A stretch of DNA of 49,649 nucleotides, taken from the NCBI GenBank assembly GCA_913009825.1, contig CAJVYQ010000035.1, forward strand, positions 1-49,649. The letters run 5' to 3'. The position numbers were made by a program, and so were the translations under genes. Positions 26,327 through 34,664 of this stretch are shown here, piece by piece. Each line of letters opens with the position of its first letter. The stretch's first letter is position 1. Source of the stretch: an uncultured Deferribacteres bacterium. Its GTDB lineage: Bacteria > Zhuqueibacterota > JdFR-76 > DREG01. Below the pieces are notes generated by a model, which did not search any database, was not told where the DNA came from, and saw only the letters and a program-made list of their open reading frames with translations.

Positions 26327-26634
26327 AAATGAGGGAATATCGATTGACGAATAATGATTGAAGAAATCGATTAAACAGGGTTACTGCTCAGGTATGCTCC
26401 ATGGATTAGCTGAAAGCACGCTTCAACTCCCTGCCTGCAGCAGGCATGGAATCGAAGGCTTGCACATCGAACAATAAGCATACCTGAATAGTTAAAAAAG
26501 AAACAGGAAGATAACAAAAGCTCAAAATCAATACGGGTTATGGCAGTAAATTGAAAGATAATATTCTTATCTATCGGTTTAGAGAATTGTACTGCTCAAC
26601 CTGATCGTTCATTTCATCAGAAAAGAGAAAAATT
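26327..26634. other. Intergenic stretch with one repeat copy
   Basis: It holds the dispersed repeat at 26380-26494, and the bases that follow, up to the lipoprotein start, should include a promoter that I cannot identify. Confidence 0.5.
26380..26494. repeat. Well-preserved copy of the GTAACTATTCAGG family
   Basis: The left end GTTACTGCTCAGGTATGCTC and right end AAGCATACCTGAATAGTTAA are inverted matches. The core ATTAGCTGAAAGCACGCTTC and the short palindrome CTGCCTGCAGCAGGCA lie between them. Confidence 0.85.
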
Positions 26635-27420
26635 ATGAAAAAATATTTTGTGCTTCTTTTTTTATTCGGCTTATTTCTTGCCCCGGCTTGCGGCAAAAAA
26701 GCGCCTGATGAATCTGTTTCAACAGATCCTTCCCTAACTATCTTTCATATGCCGGAGAGTATTGTTTTTTCTGATGAAAACCCGGTTTTTTTTATGGTCA
26801 GAGTATCTGATCCACAGGGATTAGGTGATATCCGTGAAGTCACTATCGAGATAAATCAGGATACTGTTCTCATCGATGCCGGACTAATGTGGGATGACGG
26901 ACAGAATGGTGATATTATTCCCGATAACGGCACGTACACCTATTTTGTCATCCCCAAAGAATCGGCTTTTTCAATCGGTTCAGCGGTGATTTCTTTTCAG
27001 GCAAAAGACCGGGAAAACCACCTGAGCCCGGTTGTGACGGACACCGTTTTGGTGGAGAGCCCGGTCATCAACAATCCGCCGGTAATCACGCAGGTTGCCG
27101 GTCCGGATACCCTTTCCAGAGCGCAGGGCGGAACCTACTTACTGACCGCTGCCGTAACCGATCCACAGGGTCTGGATGATATTCAGAAAGTAACCTTCAA
27201 CACTTTCAAACCTGATGGATCTCCCTCCAGCGGCAATCCTTTTTCCATGTATGATACCGGCAGCGATGGCGATGCGGCTGCGGGCGATGGAATTTACTCA
27301 TTTCAGTTTACCATCAGTCAATCTAACGTTACCGGCCAGTACCGGTTTGAATTTCAGGCTCAGGACAAACCGGGAGCGACAAGCAATGTTGCAGTTCATA
27401 TAATTACGGTGATTCAATGA
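26635..27420 (+). CDS. Lipoprotein with two Ig/cadherin-like repeats
   Basis: The 261-residue protein has a lipoprotein signal peptide with lipobox LAPAC (Cys about residue 20). Two homologous units follow, at about 45-135 and 150-260. Each has the pattern VSDPQGLGDIREVT or VTDPQGLDDIQKVT, then DDG or DTGSDGD, then an aromatic strand (YTYFVI, YSFQFT). These Asp-rich turns look calcium-binding, as in surface beta-sandwich domains. It ends in an ATGA overlap with the next gene, so it is likely the lipid-anchored partner of that exported beta-propeller. Family unnamed. Confidence 0.75.
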   Translation: MKKYFVLLFLFGLFLAPACGKKAPDESVSTDPSLTIFHMPESIVFSDENPVFFMVRVSDPQGLGDIREVTIEINQDTVLIDAGLMWDDGQNGDIIPDNGTYTYFVIPKESAFSIGSAVISFQAKDRENHLSPVVTDTVLVESPVINNPPVITQVAGPDTLSRAQGGTYLLTAAVTDPQGLDDIQKVTFNTFKPDGSPSSGNPFSMYDTGSDGDAAAGDGIYSFQFTISQSNVTGQYRFEFQAQDKPGATSNVAVHIITVIQ

Positions 27421-28856
27421 AAAAAATCGGCATTATTTTAGGACTGGGTTTTTTCCTTTTTTGGGGCAGCGGCCCGGCACAAATTCTCAATAAATCCTTT
27501 GCAGAACTGAATAAAAATCACAGTGTAACCATTTCCGGCAACAGTGTAACCGATGTGAACTATTATAATCAAAATATCTGGATTGCCACAGGCGGCGGCT
27601 TAAGCCGTACCGGAGATAACGGCGCCCGCTGGTTCAATTTTTCCGCCGCGGATGGCATCGGAAAAGGCGGTGTGTCCGCCATCACTTTTTATGGAGAATC
27701 CGTGTGGATTTCCACTGCCTTCGATACGCTGGTTCCGGAGGGAAATTTATCTGCCGGAGGTGGATTGAGTTATTCCGGTGATTTCGGAGAAACCTGGCAT
27801 CACATCAAACAGCCGGGTGTGACCAATGTGCAAAATGTAACGTTTGATATTGCCATCCTGGACTCGGTAATCTGGACGGCCAGTTGGGGAGGTGGCTTAA
27901 AAAAATCCGGAGACTGGGGACAAACCTGGGTGGATTCACCGCCCGATACATTTTTTTTCGATCCGTTAGGACGGCTCAATCACCGTGCATTTTCCGTCAT
28001 TGCTGCGGACAGCGTGTTGTGGGTTGGCACAGCCGGCGGCATAAATCGCAGTAAGGACGGCGGTGTAACGTGGGAAAACTTCGATCACCAAAATCAAATA
28101 AAACCGGTCTCCGGTAACTTTGTTGTTGCCATTGAACAGCAAAAATGGCGGGATAAAAATATTATCTGGGCGGCAACCATCGAGGCCGAAGATCAAAGTG
28201 AATTCCGTGCGGTCTCTTTTTCTGAAGATGACGGGGAAACATGGAATATTGTTTTAGCAGGGGAGTTTCCGCACAATTTCGCTTTTGATGATTCGATTGT
28301 TTATGTGCCCACAGATAACGCACTGTTCAAATCCATTGATTTCGGCGCGAATTGGGATGAGGTCACGCAAATTGTTGATAAAACCAGCGGCAACTTGTTG
28401 TTTACACACAACTTTTTTTCTGCCGCAGGGGCTCCCGGTCATATTCTGTGGGTTGGCACCGGCGATGGCCTGGTAAGAAGCGATGACGGCGGCACGAGCT
28501 GGACAATCTTCCGCACCTTTGAAACGTTGCGGGACGACAACAATGTGAGCGAAACTTACGCCTATCCCAATCCCTTTTCGCCCTTTCGCCACAATCAAAT
28601 CAACGACGAAGGACATGTCCGCTTTCATTATCGGGTGGATCAGGACGGCGCTGTCTCTGTGAAGGTTTTCGATTATAATATGGTATTGGTGGCGGAGGTG
28701 GAAAAAGAGCTTTATCGAACCGGAGGTGCCGAGTATGACGCTATCTGGAATGCAAAGAACGACTTTGGTGAAAAGGTTGCCAATGGAGTTTATTTTTATC
28801 GTGTCGATCTGCCCGGCGGAAAATCGGTGTGGGGCAAAGTGATTGTGATGGATTAG
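27417..28856 (+). CDS. Secreted beta-propeller protein with T9SS-type C-terminal domain
   Basis: The 479-residue protein has a signal peptide (1-21, WGSGPAQI). Repeated Asp-box/BNR-like units with (S/T)xDxGxTW follow: RTGDNGARW, YSGDFGETW, KSGDWGQTW, RSKDGGVTW, SEDDGETW, KSIDFGANW and RSDDGGTSW, giving about seven propeller blades. The C-terminus (about 388-479) carries AYPNPFSPF, then KVFDYN and AIWNAKNDFGEKVANGVYFY, the FlgD-like/T9SS sorting pattern. The likely fate is export across the outer membrane. The role is unknown; ligand or glycan binding is possible. It overlaps the lipoprotein gene by four bases. Confidence 0.85.
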   Translation: MKKIGIILGLGFFLFWGSGPAQILNKSFAELNKNHSVTISGNSVTDVNYYNQNIWIATGGGLSRTGDNGARWFNFSAADGIGKGGVSAITFYGESVWISTAFDTLVPEGNLSAGGGLSYSGDFGETWHHIKQPGVTNVQNVTFDIAILDSVIWTASWGGGLKKSGDWGQTWVDSPPDTFFFDPLGRLNHRAFSVIAADSVLWVGTAGGINRSKDGGVTWENFDHQNQIKPVSGNFVVAIEQQKWRDKNIIWAATIEAEDQSEFRAVSFSEDDGETWNIVLAGEFPHNFAFDDSIVYVPTDNALFKSIDFGANWDEVTQIVDKTSGNLLFTHNFFSAAGAPGHILWVGTGDGLVRSDDGGTSWTIFRTFETLRDDNNVSETYAYPNPFSPFRHNQINDEGHVRFHYRVDQDGAVSVKVFDYNMVLVAEVEKELYRTGGAEYDAIWNAKNDFGEKVANGVYFYRVDLPGGKSVWGKVIVMD

Positions 28857-28903
28857 AAGAACAGGAAAATAATTGGTAGCTTTTTTTGACGAGAAAGATA
28901 TTT

Positions 28904-29488
28904 ATGAATGTCAAAATAATGAAAATGGACGGTGACTGGAGTGCAGGGTTAGTATTAGATTGGCATATTGCACATAGTGAATTCCTTAGGTATGATCAAT
29001 ATGGCCACCCTGAATACAATACGCTGAGAACAGAAGTCGGTGAAGTTCTATACCAGTTAAAATATCGTTCTGATTTGACACAAATTGACACATTAGCAAA
29101 CACTATGGCTGATACAATAGCAGAGCCATTCCCAACAATATCATTCCTTGTTCCAATGCCACCGTCAAAACAACGGGCAACTCAACCACTCATATTATTG
29201 GCCAAAAAAGTTGCTGAATTACTCAATATTCCCTTCTTTGAAAATATTTTATTAAAAAATGAAACTACACCTCAAATGAAGGATATCAAGACAAAAGAAG
29301 AAAAAATCGATACGTTAATGCGATGCTTTCATATTAATGACGCAATTACCAATGATGGTCAGTTGGATGTTCTCATTATTGATGACCTATATTCCTCAGG
29401 AGCTTCATTGTCTGCGGCGACACAGACAATGAAGACTTATGGTAAAGTTAAAAATATTTATATGGCAGCGTTCACAAGGACGAAATAG
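28904..29488 (+). CDS. ComF-like phosphoribosyltransferase
   Basis: The 194-residue cytoplasmic protein is a type I phosphoribosyltransferase. The PRPP loop VLIIDDLYSSGAS is at residues 156-168 and an adjoining PMPPSKQRATQPL at 84-96 resembles ComF. The ComF zinc finger at the N-terminus is absent; instead there is about 40 residues with VLYQLKYR. Known relatives bind or make nucleotide substrates, but this one cannot be assigned. It is followed after 2 bases by a SLOG-like gene. Both genes are far richer in A/T than neighbours and look imported. The ATG at 28904 is used; a TTG-extended version from 28886 is less likely. Confidence 0.7.
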   Translation: MNVKIMKMDGDWSAGLVLDWHIAHSEFLRYDQYGHPEYNTLRTEVGEVLYQLKYRSDLTQIDTLANTMADTIAEPFPTISFLVPMPPSKQRATQPLILLAKKVAELLNIPFFENILLKNETTPQMKDIKTKEEKIDTLMRCFHINDAITNDGQLDVLIIDDLYSSGASLSAATQTMKTYGKVKNIYMAAFTRTK

Positions 29489-29490
29489 CT

Positions 29491-30111
29491 ATGAAGAGTA
29501 TATTTATCTCCGGTTCAATGCGTATCAAAAATATTAACAAGCTAGTAATTGATCGTATAGAGAATATTATTCGTGAGGAATTCACAATACTAGTCGGTGA
29601 TGCTGATGGAGTTGATGCGTCAATTCAACAAATATTAGCTAAAAAATCATACAAAAATGTGAAAGTATATTGCACAGGAAACCATCCCAGAAACAATATT
29701 GGGAAATGGGAATTAGTAACTGTTCAAACAAATTACAAGCCTAAAACGCGATTATATTTTACTGCCAAGGACTTAGAAATGGCAAAGCATTGTGACTATG
29801 GGCTGATGGTTTGGGATTCAAAGAGTACAGGAACGTTAAGTAATGTTTACGAGCTACTTATTACTCAAAAAACATCCGTTGTGTTTGTTAATAAATTTAA
29901 AAAATTCTTTAATATAAACAATTTTGAAAACTTTGAACATTTGGTTTCCACAATGAACGAGAGCGCATTTGAAAAAGCCAATAAAAAAATTGAACTAAAA
30001 GAAAAGATTGTCACCAATAGAAACAAGCAATTAAGCCTGTTCCCGGAAGCTAACAAAGTGCTTCACTTGACTCGCAACTCGTTGGCAAATTTTGGTGTAG
30101 ATTCAAGCTAG
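29491..30111 (+). CDS. SLOG/DUF2493-like Rossmannoid protein
   Basis: The 206-residue protein has a Rossmann-like N-terminal two thirds: SIFISGSMRI strand, VGDADGVDASI (residues 35-45, nucleotide-binding turn as in YspA/DprA-like SLOG proteins), a conserved CDYGLMVWDSKSTGTLSN (101-118) and a final VVFVNKF strand. A basic tail (150-206) may be a linker. SLOG proteins bind nucleotides or nucleotide-derived ligands and often serve in conflict or sensing systems. It is translationally paired with the phosphoribosyltransferase (2-base gap), suggesting that one makes what the other senses. That is inference. Confidence 0.65.
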   Translation: MKSIFISGSMRIKNINKLVIDRIENIIREEFTILVGDADGVDASIQQILAKKSYKNVKVYCTGNHPRNNIGKWELVTVQTNYKPKTRLYFTAKDLEMAKHCDYGLMVWDSKSTGTLSNVYELLITQKTSVVFVNKFKKFFNINNFENFEHLVSTMNESAFEKANKKIELKEKIVTNRNKQLSLFPEANKVLHLTRNSLANFGVDSS

Positions 30112-30240
30112 TAGCATTCAAAAAAGTTAATCGGCAGATTCACGGCAGGCAAGTGAGTTTGGTCTTTGATTTTTTAAATGAAGTGAAACCATCGTTTCAT
30201 TTCAGGAAGATGAAAAAATCCCGTATAAAGAAGTTTCGTG

Positions 30241-30471
30241 ATGAACAATAAATATAGCGAACATCTGCAAAAATTGGAGAAATTCAATCGGTGGGAAACG
30301 GAGTATCTCAAAAAGCTGTCGGTTGAGAAAAAAATACGGCAGTTTATTCAATTATTTCAGTTGCAAGAATACCTCCCGGAAGAAACGGTTCGGAGAGCGC
30401 ATGAAGAACATTTGGCAAATTTGATCCAAATTCAAAAAATGTTCCGGGGGATGAATGATTTTATTGATTAG
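30241..30471 (+). CDS. Small helical protein, unknown
   Basis: The 76-residue protein from the ATG at 30241 is mainly charged helix (KYSEHLQKLEKFNRWETEYL, then KKIRQFIQLFQLQEYL). It has no signal peptide, membrane segment or recognisable domain. A GTG at 30238 is an alternative. No strong Shine-Dalgarno is seen. It sits alone in the A/T-rich island after the SLOG gene and ends just before a long inverted repeat (30478-30562). Confidence 0.5.
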   Translation: MNNKYSEHLQKLEKFNRWETEYLKKLSVEKKIRQFIQLFQLQEYLPEETVRRAHEEHLANLIQIQKMFRGMNDFID

Positions 30472-30477
30472 CCCTAA

Positions 30478-30562
30478 AAACCCTCCCGCAGGTTATTATG
30501 AGTTGATTAATTTAAGCTTGAAAATTTGAAATTATTATCAGAAAAAACCTGCGGGAGGGTTT
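30478..30562. repeat. 17-bp inverted repeat with 51-base spacer
   Basis: AAACCCTCCCGCAGGTT (30478-30494) and AACCTGCGGGAGGGTTT (30546-30562) are exact inverted copies enclosing A/T-rich sequence. It lies 6 bases after the stop of the small helical gene. It may be a mobile-element end pair or a large terminator-like hairpin; the G/C-rich right arm is followed by only TTT. Confidence 0.75.
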
Positions 30563-30636
30563 AAATCAACAAGCTCACGAATAAAAAGTTAACAAAATAC
30601 GGACTTCGCAACCTTGTGCGAGGAATCTGTTCATAT

Positions 30637-30643
30637 AAGGAGG
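30637..30643 (+). promoter_or_regulatory. Perfect Shine-Dalgarno before a TTG start
   Basis: AAGGAGG lies 4 bases before the TTG at 30648 and fixes that start. Confidence 0.75.
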
Positions 30644-30647
30644 CCCT

Positions 30648-31616
30648 TTGAAAAAAACGATTTTACTGGTCGGAATTCTTTTCGGCATTTACAGCCAATC
30701 TGTTGTTGCCACAACGCCGGGCGGACAGGCAGGCGGGTTTTTGCGCATGGGACTGGGCGCCCGTGCGATCGCCATGGGCAACGCTTTCACCGGTCTGGCA
30801 AAAGACGGTTTTGCCGGTTATTACAACCCGGCCAGTCTGCCGTTTATGGATCATGCCGAGTTGTCTTTTTCGTTCGGTAATCTTTCACTGGATCGAAAAC
30901 ATAATTTCGTCGGCTTTTCTACATACATTCAGCCTGGAGCCAAGGACACGCTCAATGATTTTATGCGCGCCGGATTCGCGTTCGGTATCATCAACGCCGG
31001 TGTGGGCAATATCGATGGCAGGGACAGGAATGGCCAACATACCGGGATGTTTTCCAATACGGAGAATGCGTTCTATTTTTCATTTGCCATGAAACCGCTG
31101 CCCTTTCTGGCAGCAGGATTTTCGGCAAAAATTGTCAACAGCCGTTTCCCCACATTTTTGAATAATGACAAAACGCTAAGCGCATCCGGATTTGGCCTGG
31201 ATTTTGGTCTGTACGCCAAACCTCTGGAAAGGCTGAGCGTGGGGGTTGTGGTGAAGGATATTAAAACCAAATACACCTGGAATACGGAGGGTTTGTGGGA
31301 CAAAGCCTCCACCACCGTCAACTATTTTCCCACATTTCTGCGCATGGGCGCCGCCTATCAACTGCCATTCCGTTCCACAGTTACGGCCGATGCCGAATTC
31401 AATGAGGAGCAGGGCTGGCGTTTTTATTTTGGCAGCGAAATTCCTTACCGGGATTTGCTGGTGGTGCGCGCCGGTTATAATTCCGACCGGCTCACCTTTG
31501 GTTTTGGCGTTTTGTTTAAATTGTGGAAATACCGCGGCGAAGTGAGTTACGCATACGATAGCATCAGTATAACACCGGCGGCGGAACAATATTTTTCCTG
31601 GCGCATTTTATTTTAA
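30648..31616 (+). CDS. PorV/PorQ family outer-membrane protein
   Basis: The 322-residue protein starts with TTG and has a signal peptide (about 1-22). The family pattern GGFLRMGLGARAIAMGNAFT (27-46), followed by AGYYNPASL, is the hallmark of PorV/PorQ and related UPF0164 proteins. The barrel ends in a C-terminal Phe (SWRILF). In T9SS organisms PorV shuttles cargo from the translocon to the attachment complex. This neighbourhood encodes a T9SS-type cargo nearby, so a related role is possible, though no core T9SS gene is present here. A second homologue follows after 38 bases. Confidence 0.85.
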   Translation: MKKTILLVGILFGIYSQSVVATTPGGQAGGFLRMGLGARAIAMGNAFTGLAKDGFAGYYNPASLPFMDHAELSFSFGNLSLDRKHNFVGFSTYIQPGAKDTLNDFMRAGFAFGIINAGVGNIDGRDRNGQHTGMFSNTENAFYFSFAMKPLPFLAAGFSAKIVNSRFPTFLNNDKTLSASGFGLDFGLYAKPLERLSVGVVVKDIKTKYTWNTEGLWDKASTTVNYFPTFLRMGAAYQLPFRSTVTADAEFNEEQGWRFYFGSEIPYRDLLVVRAGYNSDRLTFGFGVLFKLWKYRGEVSYAYDSISITPAAEQYFSWRILF

Positions 31617-31641
31617 TTGCAGATTTTGATTGATGATATAG

Positions 31642-31647
31642 AAGGAG
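31642..31647 (+). promoter_or_regulatory. Shine-Dalgarno before a TTG start
   Basis: AAGGAG lies 7 bases before the TTG at 31655. Confidence 0.65.
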
Positions 31648-31654
31648 AAACAAA

Positions 31655-32542
31655 TTGAGATTTCTATTGAGTGCTTTGTTTTTATTTTTTTTGACCACAA
31701 ACAGTATGGCGCAAACCGGACTTTCCTTTTTGAAGATCGGCGTTGGCGGGCGTGCCTCCGGAATGGCGGAAGCGTACACCGCAGTTGCCGATGATGCCAG
31801 CGCAACGTACTGGAATCCGGCAGGAATGATGAATGCCGGCAGGAGCGAACTATATTTGAGCCACAATGAATGGCTGATAGACGTGCACAGTGAGTTTGCC
31901 GCTTTCATTCTGCCCAAAAATTCTTACGCCATCGGTTTTAGCCTGAACAGCACCAATGTCGGCGGTATCGAAATTCGCGGCAACCAACCTTCCGTTGAAC
32001 CGATCGCTTCTTTTGATTCCCACGATCTGGCGTTCGGCTTTTCGTACGCCCGCAAATTGAACCGGCAGCTCGATGTCGGCGTTACCCTGAATTACATTTA
32101 TGAAAAAATTTACATCGAAGAAAGCGGCGGCTTTTCCGGTACTTTCGGTATGAATTACCGTTTTTCTTCTCTGCCGCTGCGGGCAGCGCTTGTGGTGCAA
32201 AACACCGGTTTTATGACCGGTCTGAAAAATGAAGCGTCCGCTCTTCCCCATCTATTGCGCTTTGGCGTTGCATACTCCGCCGCATTTTTAAATGGGAACT
32301 GGATTTTTGCCGGCGATCTGATCTCCGATTTTGGCGACGCTTTTCATGCCAATCTGGGCGTCGAATACCGGCTGCAGAAATATCTTGCCCTCAGGGCCGG
32401 CTACCAGACCGGATACGAAATAAAAAATATTCACTTCGGTTTTGGTTTGGTTTCCGGGAGGTTTTTACTGGATTACGGTTATATTCCGTTGAAGCAAAGT
32501 TTTGGCCGGGGGCACCGGCTCTCTTTTGGCATTTTGTTTTAG
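31655..32542 (+). CDS. PorV/PorQ family outer-membrane protein, second copy
   Basis: The 295-residue protein starts with TTG and has a signal peptide cleaved near SMAQ. The family pattern GLSFLKIGVGGRASGMAEAY (24-43), followed by SATYWNPAGM, and a barrel with C-terminal Phe (LSFGILF) are clear. It is diverged from the preceding gene but has the same fold signature. Gap to the first copy 38 bases; the two form a unit. Followed by repeat sequence rather than a terminator. Confidence 0.85.
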   Translation: MRFLLSALFLFFLTTNSMAQTGLSFLKIGVGGRASGMAEAYTAVADDASATYWNPAGMMNAGRSELYLSHNEWLIDVHSEFAAFILPKNSYAIGFSLNSTNVGGIEIRGNQPSVEPIASFDSHDLAFGFSYARKLNRQLDVGVTLNYIYEKIYIEESGGFSGTFGMNYRFSSLPLRAALVVQNTGFMTGLKNEASALPHLLRFGVAYSAAFLNGNWIFAGDLISDFGDAFHANLGVEYRLQKYLALRAGYQTGYEIKNIHFGFGLVSGRFLLDYGYIPLKQSFGRGHRLSFGILF

Positions 32543-32562
32543 TTTAAGTTGAGCGGTTTACT

Positions 32563-32675
32563 TGTTTTAAGATTGTTCTTGATACCAAACGGTTTTTTAT
32601 TTTTTTTGCATAAATCAAATGAAATCAGATTATCGATTAGGCAAATCGAACTGCAATCGCTCAATTTAGGTTTAA
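32563..32675. repeat. CCAAACGG/CTCAATTYAGG dispersed repeat
   Basis: Shared words with 45317-45424 are CCAAACGG (with G or T runs after it), a T-rich block, GATTAAGCTAATCG-like palindrome (here GATTAGGCAAATCG) and GCTCAATTTAGGTTTAAAT. A third, shorter match lies at about 36793-36818. Confidence 0.6.
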
Positions 32676-32715
32676 ATTTTTTTGAAGGAGGAAAACTGCC
32701 CGGGGAAAAAGTTTG

Positions 32716-33513
32716 TTAGGTGAGAATAAAATCACATTTTTGAACCGCTTCCACTATGTTTCCCGAATAATATTTTTCGATATATTCTTCCGTTTCCAGC
32801 AGGTGTCCGGTAATCACACTCTTTTCCCGTTTAATCAGATATTTTAATTCTCTCAAATCATCCGACCAGCGAAAGCCGGTGAAAAACTCCGCGCCGGAAA
32901 ATTGTGTTTTATACAGGGCATTCCGGGAATAGCAGGTGCCTAAGTAGAGAAAATTAAATTTTTCCCGGGTAAAATAGTCCGCAGCGCAGGTCATCATATA
33001 CATACCCAGGTTGCGGCTGTAGTAGTTCAGATCGTAGAATGCGAAGTAGTAATACGCCAGGATCGGCGGTTCAAGAAATAATGTGGCAACACCTGCCTCT
33101 TTCCCGGTTTCTTCATCCTCAAATAGCAGAAAATGTGAGATGATTGGAGAATTGAACAGAGCATCCAGACGCCGGTATGTCATGACATCTTTACCGAATT
33201 TGATGTCCGCATAATTTTTATAAAACTTCCGTCGTTGTTCGGTGTATTCAAATTGATCACGCGGAACCAGGCGGCAGGAGATCCCTTTCCCCTTGCGGAA
33301 AATGCGCCGGTTTTCGGAGGATGGTTTGAATTTTTTCAGATCAACCCGGATTTGGCGGCAGAGATAAAACCGGTCCAAATTTCTGGAAGCGGGTAAAAAT
33401 CCCCTGGCAAAAATCTTTGCCGGAGATTCATCCGCTTCCGGAATGGCCCAGATGGCGTAAGGGAAAATATAGTGGGTGTAATCGGATTTATATTCGGAGA
33501 AAAGAATTTTCAT
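32716..33513 (-). CDS. Arginyl-tRNA-protein transferase (ATE/GNAT)-like
   Basis: The 265-residue protein resembles the ATE-type aminoacyl-tRNA-protein transferase fold: ENRRIFRKGKGIS (about 68-80), NSPIISHFLLFED, PPILAYYYFAFYD and RNLGMYMMTCAADYF then FNFLYLGTCY. Known relatives (bacterial Bpt, eukaryotic Ate1) add an amino acid to the N-terminus of target proteins, marking them for degradation. The N-terminal Cys motif is not evident (only one Cys near DRFYLCRQIR). It overlaps the alanine racemase by 4 bases (ATGA), so it is translationally coupled to that gene. The exact substrate is unproven. Confidence 0.65.
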   Translation of the reverse strand: MKILFSEYKSDYTHYIFPYAIWAIPEADESPAKIFARGFLPASRNLDRFYLCRQIRVDLKKFKPSSENRRIFRKGKGISCRLVPRDQFEYTEQRRKFYKNYADIKFGKDVMTYRRLDALFNSPIISHFLLFEDEETGKEAGVATLFLEPPILAYYYFAFYDLNYYSRNLGMYMMTCAADYFTREKFNFLYLGTCYSRNALYKTQFSGAEFFTGFRWSDDLRELKYLIKREKSVITGHLLETEEYIEKYYSGNIVEAVQKCDFILT

Positions 33514-34664
33514 TTTTCCTGATCCTTTTGTAAATAGACCCGGGGCAGACGCCGGCGCCAGCCGGTTAAAATATCGTAAGAAACGCTGTTTTTTAACTGC
33601 GCAATTTCATGGGCGCTGATATCTTCTGTGCCCTGTTTCCCCATGACTACCACATCATCCCACAGGCCGGCTTCAGGAATATGTGTAATGTCAACCATCA
33701 TGGCATCCATGGCGTTGCCGCCGATGACAGGTGCCCGCAATCCACGGATCAACACTACGCCTGCATTTCTGACACGCGGAAAACCATCGCCGTAACCAAT
33801 GGGAATAACAGCGATTCTCCGTCCGGATTTTGCCTTGTAGTGCATGCCGTAACCGACACAATCTCCGGTTTTTAATTCTCGTATAGCAGCGATTTTTACC
33901 TTTACCGACATCACCGTTTTGAGTCCGGAAATACGGCGGCACACTTTGGAGGGGTAGACGCCAAGCGGCAAAATACCGATTCTCACTATATCCAGATGGG
34001 CCTGCGGCAGGTCCAGAAAACCGCCGGTATTGCAAATATGTCTCCATTTTACACGAATTATTTTTCGTCCCATTTCGGCAAGAACCCGATTGAAACGCTG
34101 TAACTGCAACAGGGCATACGTCTTATCGGTTTCGTCTGACATGGCAAAATGGCTCATAATTCCTTCCAGCGCGATGCCCTTATATTCCGCCATCTTTTCG
34201 ATCACCGGCAGCGCTTCATCCCAGCGGATGCCGTAACGGCTCATACCGGTGTCGATTTCAACGTGGACAGGAACCAATTTACCTTGCTTCAGTGCCAATT
34301 GGGACAGCGCTTTTGCTGTTTTTGTATTGTTCACGCAGCAGGTTAAATTCCGGGCAATACAGAGCTGCAATTGTTCTTCCGGTCGTTCACCAAACAGCAG
34401 AATGGGTGTGTTTATACCGTTTTGTCGCAATTCCAGCGCTTCGTCCAGCGTAACCACAGCCAGATATTTAACGCCCGCTGCGATCGCACACTTTGCCACC
34501 GCCACAGCGCCGTGTCCGTACGCCTGATCTTTAACAACCGACAAAATTTGCAGTTTTTTCGGTTTATCGGCAAAAATCAATCGAAAATTTTCCTGCAATT
34601 GCACCAGATCGATCTCAACCCATGCAGGTCTGAGCGGATGTTGGATTTCTTTAATTTTATTCAT
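33510..34664 (-). CDS. alr: Alanine racemase
   Basis: The 384-residue PLP enzyme interconverts L- and D-alanine for peptidoglycan. The PLP lysine is Lys45 in VVKDQAYGHGA, where the usual KANAYGHG reads KDQAYGHG. Other motifs are EIDTGMSRYG, MSHFAMSD, NTGGFLDLP, LPLGVYPS, GYGMHY with the other catalytic Tyr, IPIGYGDGFPR, and GGNAMDAMMVD. The ATG at 34664 is used; a longer TTG frame at 34697 is less likely. Its last 4 bases overlap the ATE-like gene. Confidence 0.92.
   Translation of the reverse strand: MNKIKEIQHPLRPAWVEIDLVQLQENFRLIFADKPKKLQILSVVKDQAYGHGAVAVAKCAIAAGVKYLAVVTLDEALELRQNGINTPILLFGERPEEQLQLCIARNLTCCVNNTKTAKALSQLALKQGKLVPVHVEIDTGMSRYGIRWDEALPVIEKMAEYKGIALEGIMSHFAMSDETDKTYALLQLQRFNRVLAEMGRKIIRVKWRHICNTGGFLDLPQAHLDIVRIGILPLGVYPSKVCRRISGLKTVMSVKVKIAAIRELKTGDCVGYGMHYKAKSGRRIAVIPIGYGDGFPRVRNAGVVLIRGLRAPVIGGNAMDAMMVDITHIPEAGLWDDVVVMGKQGTEDISAHEIAQLKNSVSYDILTGWRRRLPRVYLQKDQEK

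Noticed and set aside
30210-30251. 13-codon frame (MKKSRIKKFRDEQ) before the small helical gene
   Set aside because: Too short to judge; a longer upstream extension in the same frame has no start.
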